Shown here: positions 27,571 through 36,445 of the stretch, one piece after another
Layout of the letters: each line of letters begins with the position of its first letter
Position numbering within the stretch: the stretch's first letter is position 1
DNA from: Treponema sp.
Lineage (GTDB): Bacteria > Spirochaetota > Spirochaetia > Treponematales > Treponemataceae
DNA: 64,000 nucleotides
NCBI GenBank assembly: GCA_017551545.1
Contig: JAFZLJ010000096.1
Span: 1 to 64,000 of the forward strand
Reading direction: 5' to 3'
Program-made: the position numbers and the translations under genes
The notes under the pieces: model-generated
The model's input: the letters and a program-made list of their open reading frames with translations, nothing else
The model's database searches: none
What the model was told of the DNA's origin: nothing

Positions 27571-29150
27571 TATTGTAAACCAAAGCCTATTAAGAATTCT
27601 TTTTTAGAAACATTTTCTCGCCAATCCATGTTCAGGTAATTGCTAAGGAATTTACGGCCAACATCTATACCAATGCTTCCTCTGATTGTAATACCAGACC
27701 ATTTGAGCGGATAAACAAGGAATTCAAGACCGGCTGCATAAAAACCATCTTTTGGATCGAACAATGTATTTGTAATTTTATTATTGCAAAGAGCAATGTC
27801 TATAAATGGAGAAGCCTGAAGATCAAAGTTCAAGAATGCTTTTTTGAAGTTTGTTCTGAACAGGTGAATTGGAAAATCAAGATTTAAGATAAATGCTGTT
27901 GTTGGCGAAAGGGAAGAATATTTTGTTCCAACATATTCCTGTGTATCTCGTATACCTCTAAGATATCCGCCAATACCTTTTCCATAACTGTAAATATTAT
28001 CTTTTGATTTTGGATTAAACAGATAAGTAAAGGTTACGGCATTTACAGCAATTCCCATGTCTGGAAGAATATAAGAATCAGGAATTATATCAATTTTTTT
28101 ATAGGCAGTGGTGTCGAGCTGCACAACAGGATCTAATTTCTTGAGCTTAAAATTATATGTATAATAATTGTCCAAAGAAAGTGTAAAACCTGTTCTTAAA
28201 TTCTGATCCCAGTCTGTTCGACCGAATGAAAAACGATGTCCAAAGGTAGAAACAGGGCTTGCCAAAGAGTCGTTGTAATTTGAAATACCGTCAAAATCCC
28301 AGTAAACATAAGTAACGGCATAAGGTGTCCAGGTAAGTTTTCCAAAATAATTAATTGTTCCAAGAGTAACAGGTGAAGAAAGCTTAAAGTCATTTGTAAA
28401 GAACATATTATCTTTAAATACTTTGTAATCGTTTTTGTTTTCAAAACGCTGATTTACTTCGAATACTAAAGATATGTGTTCAAAAGGAAGTGTAAAACGT
28501 ACACCTGTTCCAATCTGCCATTCAGGCATTGAATCACCTAAGGTAAATGATAAACCAAGATCATTTAACCATACGGCATTAAAGATTCCGGCTTTAAATG
28601 GTAAATCTGCACTACAGTTAAAACCAAATTGAGTTTCGCTTGAATCAGATTCATTAGTAGGAATTACAAAGAAAATGTCTGAGTTTAATGTGTTCAAACC
28701 GCCAAGAAAGTTAGAATCTTTAATTTTAAGCTTTAATGTAAGACCAGAATTTGAACTGTATTTAGGACCTGGAATGGCAAAAAGATGGAATGAATCTTTT
28801 ACATAAATATTTAATTTTACAAAATCAATTTCTTCGTCTGTAGTTTGTGAATCTGTATAGAATACTTCATATGATAATAAGATTGTTTCAAAAGCACGTA
28901 AATTAGAGAGACGTGTTTCAAGGTCGTCTAAATATTTATTAAAGACTTCTTCATCGTTGAAATAAGTTTTTGTATCTACAGGAACTTCGTTTGCAAGGGC
29001 GAATTCCTGTGTCTTTCCAAAAATCCAGTGTCCGCAACCTTCAATATCATAGGTAACAGATTCAATTTTGAATTTGGCTGCAAAAAGCGAACCAAAAAAC
29101 AACATAAAAACAACAGCTAAAATAAACTTTCTCATTTTAATATGCACCAC
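27567..29150 (-). CDS. Omp85/BamA-like outer-membrane beta-barrel with one POTRA-like domain
   Basis: About 527 residues from a GTG at 29150, which has AAAGGACG upstream at good distance; the ATG at 29135 (MRKFILAVVFML) is also possible. A signal peptide is followed by one POTRA-like domain (about 25-130, ending VNFKVKD-like KLNIYVKDSF) and then FLGGLNTLN and a barrel of alternating strands ending in FLIGFGLQY, an aromatic C-terminus expected of a Bam substrate. It closes the long polysaccharide operon and overlaps the sugar transferase by 14 nt. Whether it exports protein or glycan is not known. Confidence 0.65.
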   Translation of the reverse strand: MVHIKMRKFILAVVFMLFFGSLFAAKFKIESVTYDIEGCGHWIFGKTQEFALANEVPVDTKTYFNDEEVFNKYLDDLETRLSNLRAFETILLSYEVFYTDSQTTDEEIDFVKLNIYVKDSFHLFAIPGPKYSSNSGLTLKLKIKDSNFLGGLNTLNSDIFFVIPTNESDSSETQFGFNCSADLPFKAGIFNAVWLNDLGLSFTLGDSMPEWQIGTGVRFTLPFEHISLVFEVNQRFENKNDYKVFKDNMFFTNDFKLSSPVTLGTINYFGKLTWTPYAVTYVYWDFDGISNYNDSLASPVSTFGHRFSFGRTDWDQNLRTGFTLSLDNYYTYNFKLKKLDPVVQLDTTAYKKIDIIPDSYILPDMGIAVNAVTFTYLFNPKSKDNIYSYGKGIGGYLRGIRDTQEYVGTKYSSLSPTTAFILNLDFPIHLFRTNFKKAFLNFDLQASPFIDIALCNNKITNTLFDPKDGFYAAGLEFLVYPLKWSGITIRGSIGIDVGRKFLSNYLNMDWRENVSKKEFLIGFGLQY

Positions 29151-30597
29151 GTCCTTTAAAGACTACATAAACAGTTTTAATTAAAATCCACATATCAAGC
29201 CAAATTGACCAGTTCTGGATATAATATGAATCAAGAGAGATACGTTCTTCATATTCTGTATCGGAACGACCGGAAGTCTGCCACATTCCAGAAAGTCCTG
29301 GCGAAACAGAAAGAACATAATCGCGGTAAGGTCCATATTTTACAAGCTCAGGTTCAGTAACAGGGCGTGGACCAACAAAACTCATCTGTCCCAATAAAAT
29401 ATTTATGAGCTGCGGCAATTCATCAAGGCTTGTTTTGCGCAGAAATTTTCCGAACTTTGTAATACGAGGATCGTTTGTAAATTTTCGTTCCTTTTCCCAT
29501 TCTTCACGCATCTGAGGATTATTTGCAAGAATTTCTTCAAGTTTTTTATCTGCATCTATGCACATAGAACGGAATTTCCAGCATTTGAATTCTTTTCCGT
29601 ACTGGCCAACCCGTTTGTGACCATAAAAAACAGGTCCTTTTGAAGTGAGCTTTGTAAGAATAATCAGAATAAGGAATACCGGAATAAGAATTGGTGAAAA
29701 TATCAGAATTAATAAAATATCTAAAATGCGTTTTATAATAAGATTTGCTTTAAAAGTAAGATTATGAGTTGAAGCAAAACCAATTATACCAGCAATATCT
29801 TTAAGTTGCTGTGAACAGGTAAAAGAAGTCTGTGATACAGATACAGCTATTGTATAACGGTAAGAAGTCATGATTGTTGAAATTTCACCTTTATAATCAC
29901 AGATAATTGCCTGTTTTATATTATAGTTATGGATAATTTCGTTTATGTCATTTTCTGGAGGATAAGCCGGAATATCATTTTTTAAACATGGCTCTTTTAA
30001 ATCTGCATCTATAATAACTGCAGGTTTGTAACCAAGATATTTATTTTTATTAAGTCGTTTTATTACTTCATCTGCACTTGAACCTGTACAGTAAATTACT
30101 GCTGGAACTCCAAACCACTTGAATTTAGAAAACTTTCTTTTTGCAAGCTCACGGAAAGTAGGCAGTAAAATCATTGAAAATAAAAATGAAATAAGAAATG
30201 CAAAAATAATTGAACCATTGCCTGAATAACTTTTAATAGCGGCGGCTGGATCAGAATCGGTAAGACTTGAAACTACAACAAAAGAAGTAATTACACTAAA
30301 GCCAAAAAAAGAAGATATTGTATATTTTTTTACCTGTTCTGCTGCCGGAATCATGATTCCAGGGTAAAGGCCCATGCATCCGAAAAGAAGAAGAATAAAA
30401 GGAATAAAGATTGTGTAGTTAATAAAAGAACGGAAATTTATATCATGAATAGCAAACAGGTTTACAATAAAAAATCCGATTGCGATACAAAAAACGAGTG
30501 TAAGAATATCAACAATAAACAGAGAAAATCCAGAAAAAAAGGAACTGGTTCTAGGAAAATGTTTTTTTAGATACGCATTAAACTCAGTTTTTGACAT
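29137..30597 (-). CDS. WbaP/RfbP-like polyprenyl-phosphate sugar-1-phosphate transferase
   Basis: 486 residues. Four or five N-terminal membrane helices and a Rossmann-like middle (YCTGSSADEVIKRLNKNKYLGYKP) precede the bacterial sugar-transferase catalytic domain: KRILDILLILIFSPIL, RVGQYGKEFKCWKFRSM, DPRITKFGKFLRKTSLDELPQ, MSFVGPRPV, SGMWQTSGRSD and the terminal KGRGAY. It would load the first sugar phosphate onto undecaprenyl phosphate to start a repeat unit. It is downstream of the Wzi-like genes, after a palindrome. Confidence 0.93.
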   Translation of the reverse strand: MSKTEFNAYLKKHFPRTSSFFSGFSLFIVDILTLVFCIAIGFFIVNLFAIHDINFRSFINYTIFIPFILLLFGCMGLYPGIMIPAAEQVKKYTISSFFGFSVITSFVVVSSLTDSDPAAAIKSYSGNGSIIFAFLISFLFSMILLPTFRELAKRKFSKFKWFGVPAVIYCTGSSADEVIKRLNKNKYLGYKPAVIIDADLKEPCLKNDIPAYPPENDINEIIHNYNIKQAIICDYKGEISTIMTSYRYTIAVSVSQTSFTCSQQLKDIAGIIGFASTHNLTFKANLIIKRILDILLILIFSPILIPVFLILIILTKLTSKGPVFYGHKRVGQYGKEFKCWKFRSMCIDADKKLEEILANNPQMREEWEKERKFTNDPRITKFGKFLRKTSLDELPQLINILLGQMSFVGPRPVTEPELVKYGPYRDYVLSVSPGLSGMWQTSGRSDTEYEERISLDSYYIQNWSIWLDMWILIKTVYVVFKGRGAY

Positions 30598-30639
30598 ATT
30601 ATCTATTATACTGCTAAATATTTAATATGTCTATCAAAT

Positions 30640-30662
30640 ATTATCGGGCTTGACCCGACAAT
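30640..30662. repeat. Palindromic REP-like element between wzi-like and wbaP-like genes
   Basis: ATTATCGGG-CTTGA-CCCGACAAT is a 9-bp stem with one mismatch and a 5-nt CTTGA loop. The same core (TCGGGCTTGACCCGA) recurs at 57280-57309 and a variant at 57244-57273. It lies in the 68-nt gap between two genes on -. Confidence 0.7.
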
Positions 30663-30665
30663 ATT

Positions 30666-32558
30666 CTATTCAAACATAACTGAAATACCTAAATTAAATA
30701 CAACACCGTGTTTTTCTGAATATTCATCGGTATTGATTTTAGAATAAGGTGTATCTTTTCCTTTTTCGCCTTCAATTCCTGTAAACCAGTCATAAATATA
30801 GCCAAGACCTGCATTAATTGTAACAGGAATATCAAACTGTCTTAAATTGTAACTGCAGCGCAATGAAACTACATTAGACCATTCATAAGTTCCGTCGCGG
30901 AGGAAGTACTTTGTTTTAGTTGAACGTTCTTTGTTGTGTAATTCTGAATAAAGATTGCTTCCTTCAACAGCACCAGACCCCCAATCAACACCATGACGAA
31001 TAAGCTGATACTGGAATCCAAGAATTAAGAATGGAGAAGGGTTAGATTCAAGCTGGAAATTAAATTCATCTGAATTTGGTGCAAGATAATAACCAAGACA
31101 TTCTCCGTTATTTGTATAACTTTCGCTAATATACTGGGTGTACCAAGGAGTGTAATTAATTGAATGGTGAGTATAACAATATGGTTCAACCTTTGTATAG
31201 CGGAAAGAAGCTGTAGTAAAAGGAATTAAAGGAACATTTACTTTTGTACCAGCCTGGAATGCAAACATAGCTCTTGTCATTACCCAGAACTTTGTTGTTG
31301 GTGAAATTATTTCATCAAGATATCCAGAAACCCAGATTGAACCAATATTTGGAATTTTAAATTTGAAATCAGCAAATAATGCAAGGTTATCATTGTCGCC
31401 AACATTATTCTGATAAATTACGTTATCAATAAGAGGGAATGCATATCCAAGTTCAAAGCGTTTTGGCCATACAACTGTACTACCAAAATCAAAATGAAGA
31501 TGTTCAGAATCAAGGTTTAACATTATTAAAGAAAAATTATTCTGGAAGAAGCGACCGTCTTCCCAATCCTTTGCTTTTGTACCGTCAGTTTCATTAATAA
31601 TATACCAGGCTCCGTCGTTTATATGATCTTGATTTGGCATTTCAAGGAATCCGGTTAATGTAGAAAGAGAAAGGAATTTAAAAGGAGTAAAGGTTGCTTC
31701 TGCAGCAAGAAATGGTCTTGCATGACTGTTAAGAATAAGGCTTGAATCTGTGTCCATGGCTCCCCATTCACGTCTTTGTCGTGCAATTCCAATTTCGATA
31801 GAATTATTATTAAACGAAGCATGAATTTCACCATTCATTGCAAACGCAAGTGCAATTCTCTGAGGCCATGTTTCAAGTCCGTCACCAGATATATTAGAAA
31901 GGTAGTAGCACGAACCATCCCAATATTTTTGATATTTATAAGGCAAAAAAGAATTGTTTCTATATGTTGTTACAGTTCTTGGATCTTGAGCGCCTTCTGG
32001 TGTATAAAGCCATGATCCAATATTATAATCATCCCCAAGCTTTTCAAGTGGCATTTTAGTAAGACCAAGATAACCAGTACAATTATAAGAAAGGTTTTTT
32101 GAAAGATCACCCATAAAACCAAAGCGTGAATAACCTTCGAATCCTACAGAATTTTGAGAAGAATTTTTGTAAAGGCCGGCGCCAATATTTAATTCAAAAG
32201 TATTATAAAAAACAAATGTGGCTGGATTATCAAGTTCTTTATTTTCTAATTTAAGGTATCCTTCTTTAAGGTGAAGGCCTTCTTCATATTCAAATTTGTT
32301 AAGATATTTTTTTACAATTTCAATTGATTTATCATCTTCAAGGTCTTCAAGATTATAAAGAATTTCCTGAAGCTTACTTACAATATAACTTTTTGTATAA
32401 GGTTTAGCATATGATAAAGTTGAACAAAGATTCTGATTTTCTGCCGAGCGCAAAATTTCGTATACAGGATCATTAATATCTACGGAAATATTAGTTTGTG
32501 CAACAATAATGTTTGTAATAAAGAATAGTGAAAGGATTGATAATAACAGTTTTTTCAT
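30666..32558 (-). CDS. Wzi-like outer-membrane beta-barrel protein
   Basis: About 630 residues. The start at 32558 is preferred because the upstream ATG at 32570 overlaps the GAGG that serves as SD. A signal peptide is followed by a helical stretch (about 35-110) and long alternating barrel strands rich in Tyr, Trp and Asn, ending VFNLGISVMFE. The layout is close to capsule-assembly Wzi proteins. It lies in a polysaccharide operon with a second such protein next to it. Family membership is likely, not proven. Confidence 0.6.
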   Translation of the reverse strand: MKKLLLSILSLFFITNIIVAQTNISVDINDPVYEILRSAENQNLCSTLSYAKPYTKSYIVSKLQEILYNLEDLEDDKSIEIVKKYLNKFEYEEGLHLKEGYLKLENKELDNPATFVFYNTFELNIGAGLYKNSSQNSVGFEGYSRFGFMGDLSKNLSYNCTGYLGLTKMPLEKLGDDYNIGSWLYTPEGAQDPRTVTTYRNNSFLPYKYQKYWDGSCYYLSNISGDGLETWPQRIALAFAMNGEIHASFNNNSIEIGIARQRREWGAMDTDSSLILNSHARPFLAAEATFTPFKFLSLSTLTGFLEMPNQDHINDGAWYIINETDGTKAKDWEDGRFFQNNFSLIMLNLDSEHLHFDFGSTVVWPKRFELGYAFPLIDNVIYQNNVGDNDNLALFADFKFKIPNIGSIWVSGYLDEIISPTTKFWVMTRAMFAFQAGTKVNVPLIPFTTASFRYTKVEPYCYTHHSINYTPWYTQYISESYTNNGECLGYYLAPNSDEFNFQLESNPSPFLILGFQYQLIRHGVDWGSGAVEGSNLYSELHNKERSTKTKYFLRDGTYEWSNVVSLRCSYNLRQFDIPVTINAGLGYIYDWFTGIEGEKGKDTPYSKINTDEYSEKHGVVFNLGISVMFE

Positions 32559-32576
32559 TTTTTGCCTCATTTAATA

Positions 32577-34295
32577 CTATAATAAATTATATGTTATTGA
32601 TAATGATAATTCAACACCATTTTCTGATTTATCTTTTATGTGTTTAGAGTTCAGAACATTTGAAAAAATAAACTGACCATTAAGTTTAAAATGATCATTT
32701 ATTATATATGAACCTTTTAATATGATTTGATTTGTATACTGAATTATTCCTGATGGTAACATATTAAGTGCATCGGCTTTTGCCTGTTCGTAGTCTTTTC
32801 CTAATCTGTATGCAACTGTAGGGTAGTAGGAATAGAATTCTTCATTGTCATCATAATTTCCTGTTTTGTTGGCATTAGGTTTTTCTTTTTTGTTGAAAAT
32901 ACTAAAATCATTTTCGCCTTTTGCAATAAAGTTCCAGCCTAAAGAAGCGCTCCATTTTGAAGGTTTTTCATAGCCGAAGCTTAAAGAAGAAGCAATGCAG
33001 TCCGGGCCATAAGGGAAACCTACCCATGAATCTATTCTGTCAGAAGAAAGATTGTCTTTTCGTTCCCTGTATAATGAAGCATTTGGAGTATGTTTTATAT
33101 ATAAATACGGTGATGTATAAACTCCTTCAAGATTAATATTCCAGTAACCTTCATTGATTGCAGGAATAGAAATGTCTGCTCCAGCCTGATATCCAAAGCT
33201 GTCCGGGTAAAGTGCTCCGTGAAAGCCTTTCCTTTCTGCAGCTGTTTGAAGTTCATTCTGGGCATATATTAAATAAAATCGTGTATTTTTAATTGGGATC
33301 CATTCAAATAAAACCCCAAAGTAAGCACAGAAATTTTCTTCTGCATAAGGAGTAACTTCGGTACTGCGGTTATAATCTTCCCAAGCTGCAAACTGATGCA
33401 TGAACATAAATGGAATTGTAAAACGGATTTCTGCTGGCTGACATAACAGGGAGCCTTCTAACACACCAAGTTTAAAATTTTTGAATGCAATAAATTCAAT
33501 CTGATGAAGGAACAGATATTTAGAATAATCAACCTGAACAATGTCACCGGAATACTTAAAACAATTTGTAAAAAGATTAAACTGCAAATATGCATCACTT
33601 TCGAATGTTTTGTTGTAAAAAATACTTCCAAGTTGTGTATTACCAATTGAAAGGCCCTGGCGGTTTATATTTAAGTTTACACCCCATTTATCATAATAAA
33701 GGCCTGTGGAACCGTATGAGAAGCGGATAAAATTGAATTCGAAATCATCGTGATATGGAAAGTTACTAAGATTTTTTGGATCGCTTGCCCCTTTGTTAGA
33801 TGCGCTTATAAAAGGATAGGTTCCTATTGTAAAATAATCAGAAATACCGAATATAACAGGCATTGTCAAAAAGTTATCTATAAAGTTGTAGCGGAAAGAC
33901 CAGGGAATATTCTCATTGCTTTTATAATAAAATTCAGGAGTAAATATAAGATTTGCTTCCAGTTTGAAAGCGTCATCCTTTAAAAACGGAATCGAAGGTA
34001 TAAGGTTTGAATCTTCATAAAGAAAAGCTTTAATCTGATCATAAGTTTCTTTTCCGGAAGAAGAAAGACTTTCACGGTTGATTTTTTCAAAGTAAAACTT
34101 TATTTCACCAGCGCTAAGCATTGTGTTTTCATAAAAGCCAAGTGTTTTAGTTTCTTTACCAAGCTTGTATAAAGAATCATATATCCAATGATCTGAATGA
34201 ATTATTTGTGTATTATTTAAAATCTGACCCCAGACAGCGGAATTAAAAATTACACATAAAAAAAAGATAACCTTGAATTTAAGCTGCTTTGTCAT
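32577..34295 (-). CDS. Second Wzi-like outer-membrane beta-barrel protein
   Basis: 572 residues. A signal peptide (residues 1-23), an N-terminal helical region and a barrel with many aromatic strands end in LSLSITYNLL. It resembles its neighbour in length and order but not closely in sequence. The ATG overlaps the previous stop by one base (TAATG) with AAAGGA upstream. A role in holding or exporting surface polysaccharide is inferred from context. Confidence 0.58.
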   Translation of the reverse strand: MTKQLKFKVIFFLCVIFNSAVWGQILNNTQIIHSDHWIYDSLYKLGKETKTLGFYENTMLSAGEIKFYFEKINRESLSSSGKETYDQIKAFLYEDSNLIPSIPFLKDDAFKLEANLIFTPEFYYKSNENIPWSFRYNFIDNFLTMPVIFGISDYFTIGTYPFISASNKGASDPKNLSNFPYHDDFEFNFIRFSYGSTGLYYDKWGVNLNINRQGLSIGNTQLGSIFYNKTFESDAYLQFNLFTNCFKYSGDIVQVDYSKYLFLHQIEFIAFKNFKLGVLEGSLLCQPAEIRFTIPFMFMHQFAAWEDYNRSTEVTPYAEENFCAYFGVLFEWIPIKNTRFYLIYAQNELQTAAERKGFHGALYPDSFGYQAGADISIPAINEGYWNINLEGVYTSPYLYIKHTPNASLYRERKDNLSSDRIDSWVGFPYGPDCIASSLSFGYEKPSKWSASLGWNFIAKGENDFSIFNKKEKPNANKTGNYDDNEEFYSYYPTVAYRLGKDYEQAKADALNMLPSGIIQYTNQIILKGSYIINDHFKLNGQFIFSNVLNSKHIKDKSENGVELSLSITYNLL

Positions 34296-35389
34296 TATAA
34301 GCGTTCCTTTTTTTCAATAATTTTATTAATCTTGGCAATAAAGTTTTCGTTTGAAAATTGTTCAACATGTTTTGCATAAACTTTGCGGTTTGTAAATTCT
34401 GCCTCACGCTTTTCAAATTCGTCCATACATTCAATAAGTGAATCTGCAGTCTGTTCTTCAAAAAATAGGCCTGTTTTATTTTCAAGAATAGAATCACACG
34501 CACCGCCTTTTCTGTAAGCAAGTACAGGGCAACCGGCAGAGTTTGCTTCTACTGGAATAATTCCAAAATCTTCAATGCCAGGGAACAAAAGTGCTTTAGC
34601 CTGTGAAAGATATTCTTTAACTTTTTCGTCACTTACTCGGCCTGTAAATTTAACAAGACCTGAACGTTCATATTGTTTTGCCTGTTTTGATTTTCCGTCA
34701 CCGATTACAACAATGTGTCGGCCTGATTGTATACAAGCTTCAATTGCAAGGTCTGCACGTTTGTAGCCTACAAGTTGACCAAAGAAAAGGTAAAAATCTT
34801 TTGGATCACGAACGCAGTGTGAATATTTTTGAATGTCACAAGGTGGGAATACAACATCGGCTTTTCGGTTATAATAGCGCTGGATTCGGGCTGCAACAAA
34901 GGAAGAGTTAGCAACAAAATGATCTACAAGATTGCTGGACATTACATCCCACTGGCGGAGCGAAGGAATCATTTTCTTCATGAAAAACTTAACAAGAGGA
35001 TTTGCCTTTCTGAAGTATTCATGATACATATCCCAAAGATAACGCATAGGAGTGTGGCAGTAGCATAAATGAAAAGCGTTTGGGGCAGGGCATACACCTT
35101 TTGCAGGACCAGATTCGCTTGAAATAATTAAATCATAGCCTGTAAGGTCAAGTTCCATAAGTGCCTTTGGCATAAACGGCATATATTTTTGATAAAGCTT
35201 TTGTGCAAGCGGCCATTTATTTATTTTTGTAGTATAAATCTTGTGTGATTTAATCGTCTGTGAAATCTTTTCTGGAGCATAAACGTTTGTAAAAATGTCT
35301 GCTTGTGGGAACATTTTGCACAGTTCTTCAAGAACTTTTTCCCCACCGCGCATTGTTACAAGCCAATAATGTACAATTGCAACTTTCAT
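34295..35389 (-). CDS. Glycosyltransferase family 4 (GT4)
   Basis: 364 residues. An N-terminal Rossmann domain starts MKVAIVHYWLVTMRGGEKVLEEL; the C-terminal domain has GDGKSKQAKQ and the E-x7-E motif within LLFPGIEDFGIIPVEANSAG. It adds a sugar from a nucleotide donor on the cytosolic side; donor and acceptor are unknown. It overlaps the next gene's start by one base. Confidence 0.9.
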   Translation of the reverse strand: MKVAIVHYWLVTMRGGEKVLEELCKMFPQADIFTNVYAPEKISQTIKSHKIYTTKINKWPLAQKLYQKYMPFMPKALMELDLTGYDLIISSESGPAKGVCPAPNAFHLCYCHTPMRYLWDMYHEYFRKANPLVKFFMKKMIPSLRQWDVMSSNLVDHFVANSSFVAARIQRYYNRKADVVFPPCDIQKYSHCVRDPKDFYLFFGQLVGYKRADLAIEACIQSGRHIVVIGDGKSKQAKQYERSGLVKFTGRVSDEKVKEYLSQAKALLFPGIEDFGIIPVEANSAGCPVLAYRKGGACDSILENKTGLFFEEQTADSLIECMDEFEKREAEFTNRKVYAKHVEQFSNENFIAKINKIIEKKERL

Positions 35390-35392
35390 ATA

Positions 35393-36445
35393 TTAATTAT
35401 ATAAGTTTGTTTTTATTATTTCAAATGTTTTTTCAAATGAATAAACTGATGGAACTTTTATACAGTTGCTGCCAAAGTTGGACCAGTTGTCAATGAGCTT
35501 TTGTGCAAGGTCTTCTGAATCCTGACATTTGAAGAATGTTACCGGAAAATTGTTATATATTTCTTTGAAAACAGGAATATCAGAAAGAACTACGTCTGTA
35601 TTTAAACTAAGAGCTTCCAGCGGCGGCATGCCAAAACCTTCATAAAGAGAAGGTTGTACAAGGACTTTTGCTTTTGCGTATATTTCCTTAAGTTCAGAAT
35701 CTGTAATGCGTCCTGTAAAAACTACAGAATCTTTTGGGCAGGAAGCAATCTGCTGCCAGATATCACTGTCGCCGGTTCTAAAGTTTTCACTGTTGCCGAC
35801 AATCATAAGCTTTGCGTCTATCCCCTTGGAAAGGATAATCTTAAATGCATCGAGCAGTGTGTTTAGACCTTTATGTTTTTTTATATTTCCTACAAACAAA
35901 ATATAATTTTCTTTTTGTACACTATTGTTAACATCCTGATAAAACCACTGAGGTAATGCATTGTACGTTGTAACAATCTGATTTTGTTTTGTCCGAAGGT
36001 GAGCCTGTATGCGTTCCTTGCTGAAATTGGATACTGTAAAAACCTTAGTACTTTTGTTCAACGCATGCTGGTAAAACCATTTGCGTGCGATTGTTCCAAG
36101 CTTTCCGGAAAGACCTGGGACGTCAAGAAATACAACATCATGAATTGTAGAAAAAATCGGGATTTTAATTCCGCCTGGTATATTGCAGTAAGGAGTATAA
36201 TAAAAATCGCAGGAATTAATGAGTTTTTTAAGATTTTCTGGAAAAGCAAACATCTCTTTTAAAGAAAAAGTTAGAACCTGACATTCAACTACAGAATAGT
36301 TTTCTTCCCCGGCATATTTTTTTATAAGCTCACAGTTTCCAAAAAGAGTACATTCATATTCCTTAACAAAAAACGGAAGAAGGGCTGCAAGATATGAGCC
36401 TATTCCTCCGCTTCCGAGCATTCTGCAATCTACGGCAAGCTTCAT
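35393..36445 (-). CDS. Glycosyltransferase family 4 (GT4)
   Basis: 350 residues, GT-B fold. The N-terminal part has DCRMLGSGGIGSYLAALLPFF; the C-terminal part has LFVGNIKKHKGLNTLLDAF, VFTGRITDSELKEIYAKAKVLVQPSLYEGFGMPPLEAL and the E-x7-E catalytic motif. It is similar in type to the gene at 42307 but a separate sequence. Its start overlaps the fusion gene's stop by one base. Confidence 0.92.
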   Translation of the reverse strand: MKLAVDCRMLGSGGIGSYLAALLPFFVKEYECTLFGNCELIKKYAGEENYSVVECQVLTFSLKEMFAFPENLKKLINSCDFYYTPYCNIPGGIKIPIFSTIHDVVFLDVPGLSGKLGTIARKWFYQHALNKSTKVFTVSNFSKERIQAHLRTKQNQIVTTYNALPQWFYQDVNNSVQKENYILFVGNIKKHKGLNTLLDAFKIILSKGIDAKLMIVGNSENFRTGDSDIWQQIASCPKDSVVFTGRITDSELKEIYAKAKVLVQPSLYEGFGMPPLEALSLNTDVVLSDIPVFKEIYNNFPVTFFKCQDSEDLAQKLIDNWSNFGSNCIKVPSVYSFEKTFEIIKTNLYN

